DNA of 7,937 bases from Planctomycetota bacterium. GTDB taxonomy: Bacteria > Planctomycetota > Phycisphaerae > Sedimentisphaerales > Anaerohalosphaeraceae. The stretch is from contig JAAYQH010000193.1 of NCBI GenBank assembly GCA_012519365.1, positions 1 to 7,937 of the forward strand. The letters are read 5' to 3'. Made by a program: the position numbers and the translations under genes. Below, in pieces: positions 1-6,337 of this stretch (positions are counted from its first letter, which is position 1; each line of letters opens with the position of its first letter). A model generated the notes under the pieces. The model saw only the letters and a program-made list of their open reading frames with translations, had not been told where the DNA came from and made no database searches.

Positions 1-111
1 CATTCATGGAAGCAAAAGGTGTATGTGTGTGAATATTATCAGGAACGTAATGAGGCTTCTTATGCCAGCCGAAAGAAAATGGCAAAGGCCAAAAATATCG
101 AATTCTTATAG
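1..111 (+). CDS. C-terminal end of an unidentified upstream gene (partial)
   Basis: Frame 1 is open from the left edge to a TAG at 109-111 and encodes 36 residues ending in KKMAKAKNIEFL. The piece is charged (Lys, Arg, Glu) with several tyrosines and reads like a soluble protein tail. The other two forward frames give less protein-like sequence: frame 3 stops within 30 bases, and frame 2 runs on to about base 140. The stop lies 60 bases before the start of the next gene, on the same strand. The fragment is too short to assign a family. A cytoplasmic enzyme of the polysaccharide locus would fit the context, but nothing in the residues shows it. It could also be a chance open frame. Confidence 0.45.
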   Translation, partial: HSWKQKVYVCEYYQERNEASYASRKKMAKAKNIEFL

Positions 112-159
112 CGCTGTCATATTAGAATATAGCGATTGAGATTTTCCCCCGACATCTAC

Positions 160-167
160 AAGGAGGT
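160..167 (+). promoter_or_regulatory. Strong Shine-Dalgarno fixing the propeller gene start
   Basis: AAGGAGGT, a full match to the anti-Shine-Dalgarno core, ends 4 bases before ATG 172. It selects that ATG over an in-frame TTG at 136, which would add 12 residues ahead of an otherwise clean signal peptide. Confidence 0.8.
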
Positions 168-171
168 CACA

Positions 172-1566
172 ATGAAACAAGCAACTGTGTGTGGCATAGC
201 AATGCTGTTTGCGATGGGCGGCCATGTTTGGGCTGCCGTTCAGGTGTTTGAAATTACCGCCGATGGGGTTAAATGTCAGTTTCCAGACGTCAGCGGGCGG
301 TGGGTCGTCTGGCAAGACGAACGCAACGGCTCTTATACTCCGGATATTTATGGCTATGATTTGCAGACCGGTCAGGAGTTTGCAGTTTGCACGGCCCCCG
401 GCGAACAGCGGCGCCCTGCCGTCAGCGGCGATTTGATTGTCTGGCAGGACAAACGCAGCGGCAAGTTTGAGATTTACGGCTATGACTTAGCCGCCGACGA
501 TCTGAACACGAGGGAATTTGTGATCTGTCCTGCCGAATACAGTCAGGAATTCCCGGCCGTGTCCGGGCGACGGGTCGTCTGGGGCACTCGCCGAGAAAGT
601 ACCAAATTGGATTTGTACGGCGCGGACTTGCAGCAGGGACTCGTGTTTGAAATTGCTTCCCATCCGACGGCGTCGCTGATGCAGCCGGACATCGACGGCG
701 ATTGGGTGGTTTGGTACGACAATCGCTCGGGCATTGACCAGGTGTACGGATGCAGACTGGAGTTTCCGATTCCCGAGGGCGGGTTTGAAGTTATTTGCCT
801 CTGTCCGTCCCCATATGCCCAGATGTTTCCGGCGATCAGCGGCGATACGGTGGTTTGGCATCAGCAAAACGACCTGGGGGGAACTGATATTGTTGGCTGT
901 CATCTGCAGACGGGGCAAAGTTTTACGGTTTTTGAGGGCGGCAAGGCATCCAATCCGGCGATCAGTGATACCCTTGTGGTGTGGCAAGATAATCGTAACG
1001 ACATTATTAAATCGGATATATTTGGTTGTGATTTGGCCGGAGGCGGCGTGTTTGAAATCAGTGCCACGGTTGCCCAGCAAAGGTGGCCCGCTGTCAGCGG
1101 ACGGCAAGTTGTCTGGGAACAAGACGGCCAGATATGGGGTGCGCAAGTGCTTAAACCAACAATACTTACGATACTATCTCCCGAGGCCGGGCAAATGGTT
1201 TTGGCCGGCTCTGTTCACCCCATTTGCTGGCAGACCGAAGGCCCGGCCCTGGAGCAGGTCAAGCTCGAGTTCTCACCGGACGACGGGGCCACTTGGCACG
1301 TGATCGAGCCGAATGTGCCGGATACCGGGGCGTATTTGTGGCAGATACCGGAGGTGGATTCGTCGGTTTGCCGGGTGCGGGTCAGCGATGTGGAGCCGAG
1401 CGGGGCGGGTGGCACGTCGGGGATGTTTGTGATTTTTGCGTGTGATCCGGCGTTGACGGCGGACTTAAACGGCGATTGCAGGGTTGATATCGCGGATTTT
1501 GCAGTGTTTGCGGAGCAATGGATGCAGTGCGGCAATCGGTATAATCCGGACTGGTGCCGGCAGTAA
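172..1566 (+). CDS. Secreted seven-repeat beta-propeller protein with Ig/KNH-like domain and dockerin-like C-terminus
   Basis: This is a 464-residue protein. Residues 1-21 form a signal peptide with a likely cut after VWA. Seven repeats begin at residues 40, 84, 130, 174, 222, 264 and 308, a 42-48 residue period. Each opens as (V/I)SG..VVW, usually with QD.R..G, and continues (D)IYGYDL..G..F.I. This resembles TolB-type propeller blades. The last repeat is cut short, and the N-terminus (about 24-39, FEITADG...) supplies the missing strand, so the ring probably closes by a 'velcro' joint into seven blades. Residues about 329-423 look like the Ig/KNH-type domain common in planctomycete exoproteins (TILSPEAGQ, SPDDGATWHVI, VCRVRVSD). 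Residues 431-442 form one dockerin-like calcium loop with ligands D431, N433, D435, D439 and D442, and no clear second loop follows. It is an exported, probably non-enzymatic binding or structural protein. The ligand is unknown, and a polysaccharide role is only suggested by its neighbours. Confidence 0.85.
   Translation: MKQATVCGIAMLFAMGGHVWAAVQVFEITADGVKCQFPDVSGRWVVWQDERNGSYTPDIYGYDLQTGQEFAVCTAPGEQRRPAVSGDLIVWQDKRSGKFEIYGYDLAADDLNTREFVICPAEYSQEFPAVSGRRVVWGTRRESTKLDLYGADLQQGLVFEIASHPTASLMQPDIDGDWVVWYDNRSGIDQVYGCRLEFPIPEGGFEVICLCPSPYAQMFPAISGDTVVWHQQNDLGGTDIVGCHLQTGQSFTVFEGGKASNPAISDTLVVWQDNRNDIIKSDIFGCDLAGGGVFEISATVAQQRWPAVSGRQVVWEQDGQIWGAQVLKPTILTILSPEAGQMVLAGSVHPICWQTEGPALEQVKLEFSPDDGATWHVIEPNVPDTGAYLWQIPEVDSSVCRVRVSDVEPSGAGGTSGMFVIFACDPALTADLNGDCRVDIADFAVFAEQWMQCGNRYNPDWCRQ
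289..1149 (+). repeat. Seven in-frame propeller repeats of about 132 bases
   Basis: Repeat units start at bases 289, 421, 559, 691, 835, 961 and 1093. Each encodes the (V/I)SG..VVW signature, and most follow it with a (D)IYG-like motif. The units are diverged at DNA level, with some well-kept cores such as GTCAGCGG and GTCGTCTGG. This points to old duplication kept by protein structure rather than a recent tandem expansion. Confidence 0.8.
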
Positions 1567-1691
1567 CGGCGGCATAGACGGGGAGCGTATTGAATTGACG
1601 TAAACAGCAGCCTTTTTCCAAAATGAACCTATTGGATGCCATTTCAGTAAAAATTAGTGAGTTTCCGAGTAACGGTTCTGTAAGGACCAAA
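1567..1691 (+). other. Intergenic gap, no clear signals
   Basis: These 125 bases separate the propeller gene from the DUF6807 gene when ATG 1692 is used. A 5-base TGCCG/CGGCA pairing (1555-1559 with 1570-1574) spans the stop codon but has no T tract, so it is not a convincing terminator. TTGACG at 1595-1600 has no matching -10 box at normal spacing. ATG 1623 lies in this stretch in frame with the downstream gene but has no Shine-Dalgarno sequence. Confidence 0.4.
1682..1686 (+). promoter_or_regulatory. Shine-Dalgarno supporting ATG 1692
   Basis: AAGGA lies 5 bases before ATG 1692. The in-frame ATG at 1623 has only CCTTTTTCCAAA ahead of it. Starting at 1692 puts the hydrophobic segment at the very N-terminus, as expected for a membrane anchor, instead of after 23 polar residues. 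Confidence 0.65.
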
Positions 1692-2672
1692 ATGATTTAT
1701 CTCGTGCTGGGCATGGTGTTCCCTGCGATGGGGGTATGGATTGTATTTTCGACCCAAACGACCTCGTTGAGCGAACAGGCCGTGATTGAACAGTTTGAAC
1801 GCATTGCTGCGGCCGAGAATGTGCCGCCGGCGGAGGTTTGTTTTGCGCTCAAAGAAGACCCCAATAAAGTCGTCATCCTGCTGGACGGTCAGCCTGTGGC
1901 GGCTTATTGCTATGCCCCGGAACAGGCCAAACCGTATATTGCGCCGCTGTGTTTGCCGTCGGGGCGGGCATTGACGCGGCCTGTTGACGGGGCGGCGGCG
2001 GTCGATCATCCGCATCACCAGGGGTTGTTTTTGGCCTACGGCGATGTGAACGGGGTGGATTTTTGGGGTAATCAGGGGACGTTGCCGCAGATTCGCCACG
2101 TTGGTTTTGTTGATCGGGGCGTTGATGATGCGGGGCGAACGGTAACGCTGGAGGTGGTGCTGCATTGGGTGGATCGACAGGGTGCGACGCTACTGGAAGA
2201 ACGACGAAAAATGCGTTTTTTTGGGGTTCAGGACGGGTTTTGCATCGATTTTGAGAGTCGGCTGGAGGCGGTCGAGGCGGTGCGATTCGGCGATACCAAA
2301 GAGGGGATGTTTGCGTTGCGGCTGGCCGATGATTTGCGGGAAAAAGGCGGCAGGGGACGGTTTTACAGTGCCTCCGGAAAGCGCGGCGCGGCGGCGGTGT
2401 GGGGGACGCAGGATTCGTGGGTGTGTCTGGCGGCGGGCGAAGGCGAAGGGGCGGTTCTGGTGGGTATAAAGCCGCTGGGCAACAGCCTGGGCCGGCCGTT
2501 TTTTTGGCATGTGCGTGATTATGGGCTGTTTTCCGCGAATCCGCTGGGGTGGGCGGCGTTCGGGGCAGATCGAGACGATCCAGACGGGTTTGGTCGTGAT
2601 ATTTGGTTACCTGTCGGAAATGCGCTGAAAATGGGGTTTCGTGTGGTGATTTTAGAATTGAAAAATTGCTGA
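1692..2672 (+). CDS. Membrane-anchored DUF6807 ('PmoA family') protein
   Basis: This is a 326-residue protein from ATG 1692; the longest open frame starts at 1623 and gives 349. Residues 1-20 (MIYLVLGMVFPAMGVWIVFS) are hydrophobic and act as an uncleaved anchor or signal peptide. The rest resembles DUF6807 (Pfam 'Methane oxygenase PmoA', a misleading name, since no methane monooxygenase link is expected). The family pattern is visible: KPYIAPLCLPSGRALTRP, then DHPHHQGLFLAYGDVNG with the His cluster H106, H108, H109, then VDFWGNQG. C-terminal beta-rich segments follow (FGDTKEGMFALRLAD, WVCLAA, FSANPLGWAAFG). The biochemical function is not established to my knowledge. Members are often secreted and sit near carbohydrate-degrading genes, so a sugar-related role outside the membrane is plausible. 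The gene is GC-rich, and 95 bases separate it from the next gene. Confidence 0.8.
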   Translation: MIYLVLGMVFPAMGVWIVFSTQTTSLSEQAVIEQFERIAAAENVPPAEVCFALKEDPNKVVILLDGQPVAAYCYAPEQAKPYIAPLCLPSGRALTRPVDGAAAVDHPHHQGLFLAYGDVNGVDFWGNQGTLPQIRHVGFVDRGVDDAGRTVTLEVVLHWVDRQGATLLEERRKMRFFGVQDGFCIDFESRLEAVEAVRFGDTKEGMFALRLADDLREKGGRGRFYSASGKRGAAAVWGTQDSWVCLAAGEGEGAVLVGIKPLGNSLGRPFFWHVRDYGLFSANPLGWAAFGADRDDPDGFGRDIWLPVGNALKMGFRVVILELKNC

Positions 2673-2676
2673 AATT

Positions 2677-2703
2677 TTGTCAAAACGCGGCAAAAAATAT
2701 AAT
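2677..2703 (+). promoter_or_regulatory. Candidate promoter for the GH123-Wzy-Wzx group
   Basis: TTGTCA (2677-2682) and a perfect TATAAT (2698-2703) are 15 bases apart, slightly short of the usual 16-18. They lie in the 95-base AT-rich gap between GC-rich genes and would leave a leader of roughly 55 bases before ATG 2768. The -10 box overlaps an AT palindrome at 2694-2708. AT-rich sequence makes chance matches likely, so this is tentative. Confidence 0.4.
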
Positions 2704-2708
2704 ATTTT
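2694..2708. repeat. Perfect AT-only inverted repeat
   Basis: AAAATAT, one central A, then ATATTTT gives 7-base arms with full complementarity. It overlaps the candidate -10 box. It could be an operator half-site pair or a by-product of the AT-rich gap. It is too weak to act as a terminator hairpin. Confidence 0.5.
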
Positions 2709-2754
2709 GTATGTTTTAGAGGTGGGGTTGACAGTATAAACGGTCTGGATATGT

Positions 2755-2758
2755 GGAG
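2755..2758 (+). promoter_or_regulatory. Shine-Dalgarno supporting ATG 2768
   Basis: GGAG lies 9 bases before ATG 2768. The alternative in-frame GTG at 2753 overlaps this site and has no good Shine-Dalgarno sequence of its own, so ATG 2768 is preferred. Confidence 0.6.
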
Positions 2759-2767
2759 ACAGTGGAA

Positions 2768-4999
2768 ATGACACGATACCAGATATTGCATATCACGGTT
2801 ATCTGTTTTATAGTTGTATTTGTCGGCGGCGTGGTGATGATGGCCGGGTGGTCGGAGGTTCCGGAGCGGGCCGAGGCGGCCGAGTCTCAGCCGGCCGCGG
2901 CCAGTCCGGCAAAGGCTGTGCCGCAGGGCAAGCCGGCCACGATTGCGCTGGAGTCGGGGGAGGGTTCGGCGGTGTTTGGCGGGGGGAGGAGTTATCAGTG
3001 GGATGAGATTCTGGATAAGATTGTCCTGATGGAGGCGACGGCCGAGCGGCCGAGGGCGGTGGCGAACCTCAGTCCGATTGCGGCGTCGGCGTCGGGGGGG
3101 ATGCCGTCGGGCGGTGAGGTGAAGCTGGCTATGCCGGCGGCCTCGGCGGTCTCGGCTGCTTCGTCGGCCTCGGAGGGTGGGTCCTCATCGCCGGCTCCCA
3201 GCGGGGCCGCAGCGCCAGGGGGCCCAGCGGGCAGCGGTACTGGTTCCGAAGAGAATTCGTCCGGAGATGCCGACGGGACGGCTTCGACGCCGAGCAACGG
3301 TTCGAACACATCTACTAGTGGTGGAACCTCGTTTGCTTATGTTACGGTAACTACGGCATCCGGTTTGGAACGATACCTTCGAGATGATCTTTCCATTTCA
3401 GGAAGCTCAAGGGCTGAGTTGTTTTGCGCGAAAAACGAGACCGAATCTTTTCAAATCATTGTCACTAATAAAGCATATAATAGTTTACCGGATGTTCGTG
3501 TTCATTTTTCGGGCTGGCAAGAAAATATAAAGTCGACAAAACTGAAGCTTTCTCTCTATCGTGCCCATTATATCAAGGTTGACAAACCTACCGGCCAATC
3601 ACGGATTGAAAGATTGGGAAAAAGAGAACAGGGCAAAGTCGGGACATATCCGGATGCATTGATTCCCTTTGTTGACCCCTATACAGGACAGCCTATAACC
3701 AGCGGTTACTACCGAGCTGATCGAGTCTCGGTTCCAGGCAGAGCCAACCAGGCGTATTGGGTCGATGTGCGAGTTGAGCCGGATGTCCCTGCGGGAACCT
3801 ATACTGGCAGTATTCTCGTCACTTCATCGAATCGTCCTGTTGCTGAAATTCCTGTTCGCCTTACTGTTTGGGATTTTACTTTACCGGCCACACGAGAATT
3901 AACGGTCTGGTTTTCAAGAATAAGGAATTTGGATGGTATTTACGGTGTCAGGAAGTACTCTCAATCGTATGATGTACTTATGACTCGTTATACGGATATG
4001 CAGTATGAACACGGTGTGAATCCTTATTTTGAAACAATGCCCGATATCAATTCAAATACCGGAGCCGTCACTTTTACACCTTCCTATGTTTCGGCGATCA
4101 GGTCATTTGTAGACAAGTATGGTCCCGGTATGTTTTTAATATCATCATTTTACTTTGAGAATGACTACGATAAAAACGGGCATAACTCTAAATTCGCGAG
4201 AATGTTAAGTGATTTTCATCGGTTTTCATCGCAACATCCTGATTTAGGAGAATTTTTTGTTTCTATTGATGAACCGTACACACAAGAAGAAGCGGTTAAT
4301 ATAATCAATATCAGCCGTATTTTGCGTCAATATGCACCACGTATTAAACTACGGGTTAACGGTGCTTGGTTCGGACCCTATTACCGCGAGGCAGGAATTT
4401 CGGACTGGAAAAATTTGGAACAGGAGGTTGAGGCTGCGATTGATATTCGGAGTATTTACAGCGATTACGCAGATACCCCCGACCAAATCAAAAGGATTAA
4501 AAATCGAGTTAACGATGGTCAACCTGTCGTAATTTGTACAGAACCTTTACTTTGGTGTATAGATAAGAATATTGTTAATTATCGCGTACCAGCTTGGCGC
4601 AGTTATGTCCTTGGAGCAACCGGCATCGCCGCTTGGCAAGCCGATCTGTCTAATTCAACATTGGATCCCTGGGTCAACCCTTTAACTCATACCTTTATCG
4701 ATGGTCGAATCGTCAACGGGGGCGGCTTGCATTATTACCCCGGCACACCCACGAAAGTCGGTTTATCCTCGCCCGGAGGTCCTGTGCCCACCATGCGTCT
4801 TAAGGTATTTCGAGATTCTGTTGAGGATTACGCATATTTCAAGCTACTTGAGAAACTTGTCGGCAGATCAGCAACTGTTGAGATGGTTTCAGCAGTAGCG
4901 CCTGATTTTACGACCCATAAAAACCCTGTGGAGTATTTGAACGGAAGAAAACAAATCGCTTACCGGATTTTGCAACTTCAGGACGATGCGAATCACTAA
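2768..4999 (+). CDS. Membrane-anchored GH123-like (DUF4091) putative glycoside hydrolase with long low-complexity linker
   Basis: This is a 743-residue protein. Residues about 10-28 (TVICFIVVFVGGVVMMAG) form an N-terminal membrane anchor. Residues about 33-187 are low complexity, rich in Ala, Ser, Gly, Pro and later Thr/Asn, broken by one more ordered patch (SYQWDEILDKIVLMEA). From about 188 a folded region begins. It has an N-terminal beta domain ending in VRLTVWDFTLPATREL, then a probable TIM barrel with SIDEPYTQEE (D501, E502), and a C-terminal signature GGLHYYPG (652-659) followed by RLKVFRDSVEDY (677-688). These match GH123 catalytic (former DUF4091) proteins. In characterised GH123 enzymes, which are N-acetyl-beta-galactosaminidases, an adjacent Asp-Glu pair gives substrate-assisted retaining catalysis; D501-E502 is the likely counterpart. 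Activity and substrate here are inferred. Its stop codon lies in the Shine-Dalgarno sequence of the polymerase-like gene, so it probably acts on the locus's own polymer outside the membrane. GC content drops sharply after the linker. Confidence 0.82.
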   Translation: MTRYQILHITVICFIVVFVGGVVMMAGWSEVPERAEAAESQPAAASPAKAVPQGKPATIALESGEGSAVFGGGRSYQWDEILDKIVLMEATAERPRAVANLSPIAASASGGMPSGGEVKLAMPAASAVSAASSASEGGSSSPAPSGAAAPGGPAGSGTGSEENSSGDADGTASTPSNGSNTSTSGGTSFAYVTVTTASGLERYLRDDLSISGSSRAELFCAKNETESFQIIVTNKAYNSLPDVRVHFSGWQENIKSTKLKLSLYRAHYIKVDKPTGQSRIERLGKREQGKVGTYPDALIPFVDPYTGQPITSGYYRADRVSVPGRANQAYWVDVRVEPDVPAGTYTGSILVTSSNRPVAEIPVRLTVWDFTLPATRELTVWFSRIRNLDGIYGVRKYSQSYDVLMTRYTDMQYEHGVNPYFETMPDINSNTGAVTFTPSYVSAIRSFVDKYGPGMFLISSFYFENDYDKNGHNSKFARMLSDFHRFSSQHPDLGEFFVSIDEPYTQEEAVNIINISRILRQYAPRIKLRVNGAWFGPYYREAGISDWKNLEQEVEAAIDIRSIYSDYADTPDQIKRIKNRVNDGQPVVICTEPLLWCIDKNIVNYRVPAWRSYVLGATGIAAWQADLSNSTLDPWVNPLTHTFIDGRIVNGGGLHYYPGTPTKVGLSSPGGPVPTMRLKVFRDSVEDYAYFKLLEKLVGRSATVEMVSAVAPDFTTHKNPVEYLNGRKQIAYRILQLQDDANH
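2866..3327 (+). repeat. Low-complexity GC-rich linker-coding stretch
   Basis: This stretch is made mainly of GCG, GCC, TCG, GGC, GGG and CCG codons and encodes the Ala/Ser/Gly/Pro-rich spacer of the GH123-like protein. Bases 3061-3120 are 44 of 60 G+C. The TCGGC/CTCGG core recurs around 3085-3175. Such spacers usually hold an extracellular domain away from the membrane. Slippage here could change linker length between strains. Confidence 0.65.
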
Positions 5000-5005
5000 G
5001 GAGGT
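4998..5005 (+). promoter_or_regulatory. Shine-Dalgarno of the polymerase-like gene, overlapping the upstream stop codon
   Basis: AAGGAGGT shares its first two bases with the TAA (4997-4999) of the GH123-like gene and ends 9 bases before ATG 5015. The overlap favours translational coupling, so the two proteins are probably made together. Confidence 0.75.
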
Positions 5006-5014
5006 ATAAGATAA

Positions 5015-6337
5015 ATGTATTTAACAGAAAATAAACCGTATAATGAATCTTATTTGTATAATGAGGATTCTTTTATCACTTCGACAGAGCGTCCCTCTTT
5101 TTTTGATTTTATATTCGGTTTTTTTATAGCGGCAATGCTTGCCACCAACTATTCCCCATATAATGATTTGGTTTCTAATATTGGGCTTGGTGTATCGATT
5201 TTATTTTTATTTACACTCTTTGTGCAGCGTTATCATTTCCAGCGAGAACTTATTGTGCTTTTGTTACTTTACGGGTGGACTTTAATGTGCAGTTTGCTTT
5301 CCGACTATCGTACACTTGCTTTTTTAAGTACATTCTACCTTTTGAAAGTGCAATTTGTCCTTCTTGTTGTGGCTTTACGGTGTACGAGTATTGCCCGGTT
5401 GGTGTTTTATTTGTTTTGTTTGGGTATTGGTTGTATTACCCTTGTTTTGCCGTCTTTATTTACAGCGGCCTATCTTGCCAGTGATGAAAGACTGATCGGT
5501 ACTGTGGGGCAGCCCAATGCGATGGGTTCAATTTCGTCCGTTTCATTTGTCGTGTGGGTTAGTTTGTTTTTTGTCATAAAAAAATGGTGGAAATGGATTA
5601 TCTGTCCTTTATTTGCTGTGTCATCGTTAAGGGTTCTTGTCTTGACTGGCTCACGTGGTTCTTTTTTAACCGCACTGGCATTTTTGGTTGTTGGCGTCTG
5701 GTTTTTATGGTGGCAAGGTCGATTGGGTTTGAAGTTATTTATACTAGTCGCGGCGAGTGTTTTTGTAGTTGCTTTTATTCATTATATGGTTGAAACTCAA
5801 ATGCTGAAAAGACTTGCGGCTTTGGCATCAATATTTGGCTTTGAAGTCAGAGGAGCGGAAGGAGAAACTCATGCAGTGCGTGTTGAAATTATGAAAACCG
5901 CTATCTCACTGTTTCTGGAAAGTCCTTTTTTTGGGAAGGGCTACGGGACTTTCCGGATGTATTCTGCTTATGTTTACACGCATACCACGCCATTTGACAT
6001 GCTTTATGGCACCGGTTTGATCGGGACTTTATTATATTATTATGTCATTATCAGCAGTTGGTTGGTTTTTCGGAAAGCAAAAAAGTATTTTCCCTTTGGT
6101 CGGGAACGGGTTGTTATCAATATCTGTCAGGCTCTTATTTTTGCCCAGCTTGTTCAAGGTATGGCATTGCCTTATCAAAGTTCAAAGCCTCACGCCGTGT
6201 TGAGCGGGGTATGGCTGGGGATGGCATGGTATATGCGGAGAAGAGGTGAAGCGACCCGATATCAGGTTGCTGAGAATTACGACGTCGAATCGTATGCTGA
6301 AGCAGGGAGGCCGATAGGGGATGTCGTTTCTGCGTAA
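5015..6337 (+). CDS. Wzy/O-antigen-ligase-type polysaccharide polymerase or ligase
   Basis: This is a 440-residue inner-membrane protein with about 10-12 hydrophobic segments. Residues 1-28 form a polar, Asn/Tyr-rich N-terminal tail, and the last roughly 35 residues are a polar, charged tail. Wzy_C/O-antigen ligase features are visible. They are GTVGQPNAMG (163-171 region), LTGSRGS (210-216, with the conserved Arg R214), and a large non-membrane loop. The loop holds HAVRVEIMKTA (from H286), SPFFGKGYGTF (G307-F313) and THTTPFDMLYGTGLIG with H323, which matches the His of the family's usual HNxxL...GlxG motif. Family members either polymerise lipid-linked repeat units (Wzy) or transfer glycan to an acceptor (WaaL, PglL-like), and sequence alone does not separate these. 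Lying between a GH123-like gene and a flippase, Wzy-type polymerisation is the simpler reading. The gene is AT-rich (bases 5101-5160 are 21 of 60 G+C), unlike the flippase gene. Its last 17 bases overlap that gene. Confidence 0.83.
   Translation: MYLTENKPYNESYLYNEDSFITSTERPSFFDFIFGFFIAAMLATNYSPYNDLVSNIGLGVSILFLFTLFVQRYHFQRELIVLLLLYGWTLMCSLLSDYRTLAFLSTFYLLKVQFVLLVVALRCTSIARLVFYLFCLGIGCITLVLPSLFTAAYLASDERLIGTVGQPNAMGSISSVSFVVWVSLFFVIKKWWKWIICPLFAVSSLRVLVLTGSRGSFLTALAFLVVGVWFLWWQGRLGLKLFILVAASVFVVAFIHYMVETQMLKRLAALASIFGFEVRGAEGETHAVRVEIMKTAISLFLESPFFGKGYGTFRMYSAYVYTHTTPFDMLYGTGLIGTLLYYYVIISSWLVFRKAKKYFPFGRERVVINICQALIFAQLVQGMALPYQSSKPHAVLSGVWLGMAWYMRRRGEATRYQVAENYDVESYAEAGRPIGDVVSA
6305..6310 (+). 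promoter_or_regulatory. Shine-Dalgarno of the flippase gene inside the upstream coding region
   Basis: GGGAGG ends 10 bases before ATG 6321, within the last codons of the polymerase-like gene. This fixes a 17-base overlap in a different frame and implies coupled translation. Confidence 0.6.

Noticed and set aside
487..1146. Antisense open frame of 219 codons across the propeller gene
   Set aside because: It is a complement shadow of the repeat-containing gene. It has no Shine-Dalgarno sequence and no recognisable domain, and the + strand frame has a clear signal peptide and repeats.
734..1303. Second + strand open frame of 189 codons inside the propeller gene
   Set aside because: It is an Arg/Pro-rich, low-quality translation in another frame, with no domain. 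It is explained by the base composition of the real gene.
1555..1574. TGCCG/CGGCA hairpin at the propeller gene stop as a terminator
   Set aside because: It has a five-base stem, a 10-base loop and no following T tract.
1595..1600. TTGACG-TAAACAG, similar to TTGACAGTATAAACGG at 2728, as a shared regulatory motif
   Set aside because: Only two copies exist, at very different distances from their starts (about 97 and 40 bases) and with indels. Chance similarity is likely.
2661..2680. AAAATT...AATTTT pairing at the DUF6807 stop as a terminator
   Set aside because: It is a short AT-only stem with no GC pairs and no stable hairpin.
2728..2733. TTGACA as a consensus -35 box before the GH123-like gene
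   Set aside because: At 17 bases' spacing the -10 position reads ATGTGG. The nearest alternative (GGATAT, 14-base spacing) would start transcription past the Shine-Dalgarno sequence.
2995..3309. Antisense open frame of 104 codons opposite the linker
   Set aside because: It is a low-complexity Ala/Pro/Glu sequence produced by the GC-rich linker read backwards, not a gene.
5015..5098. Tyr/Asn-rich N-terminal tail of the Wzy-type protein as a tyrosine-kinase target
   Set aside because: No kinase gene is in the window, and the tail of a known kinase target is not recognisable here. It is only a compositional oddity.
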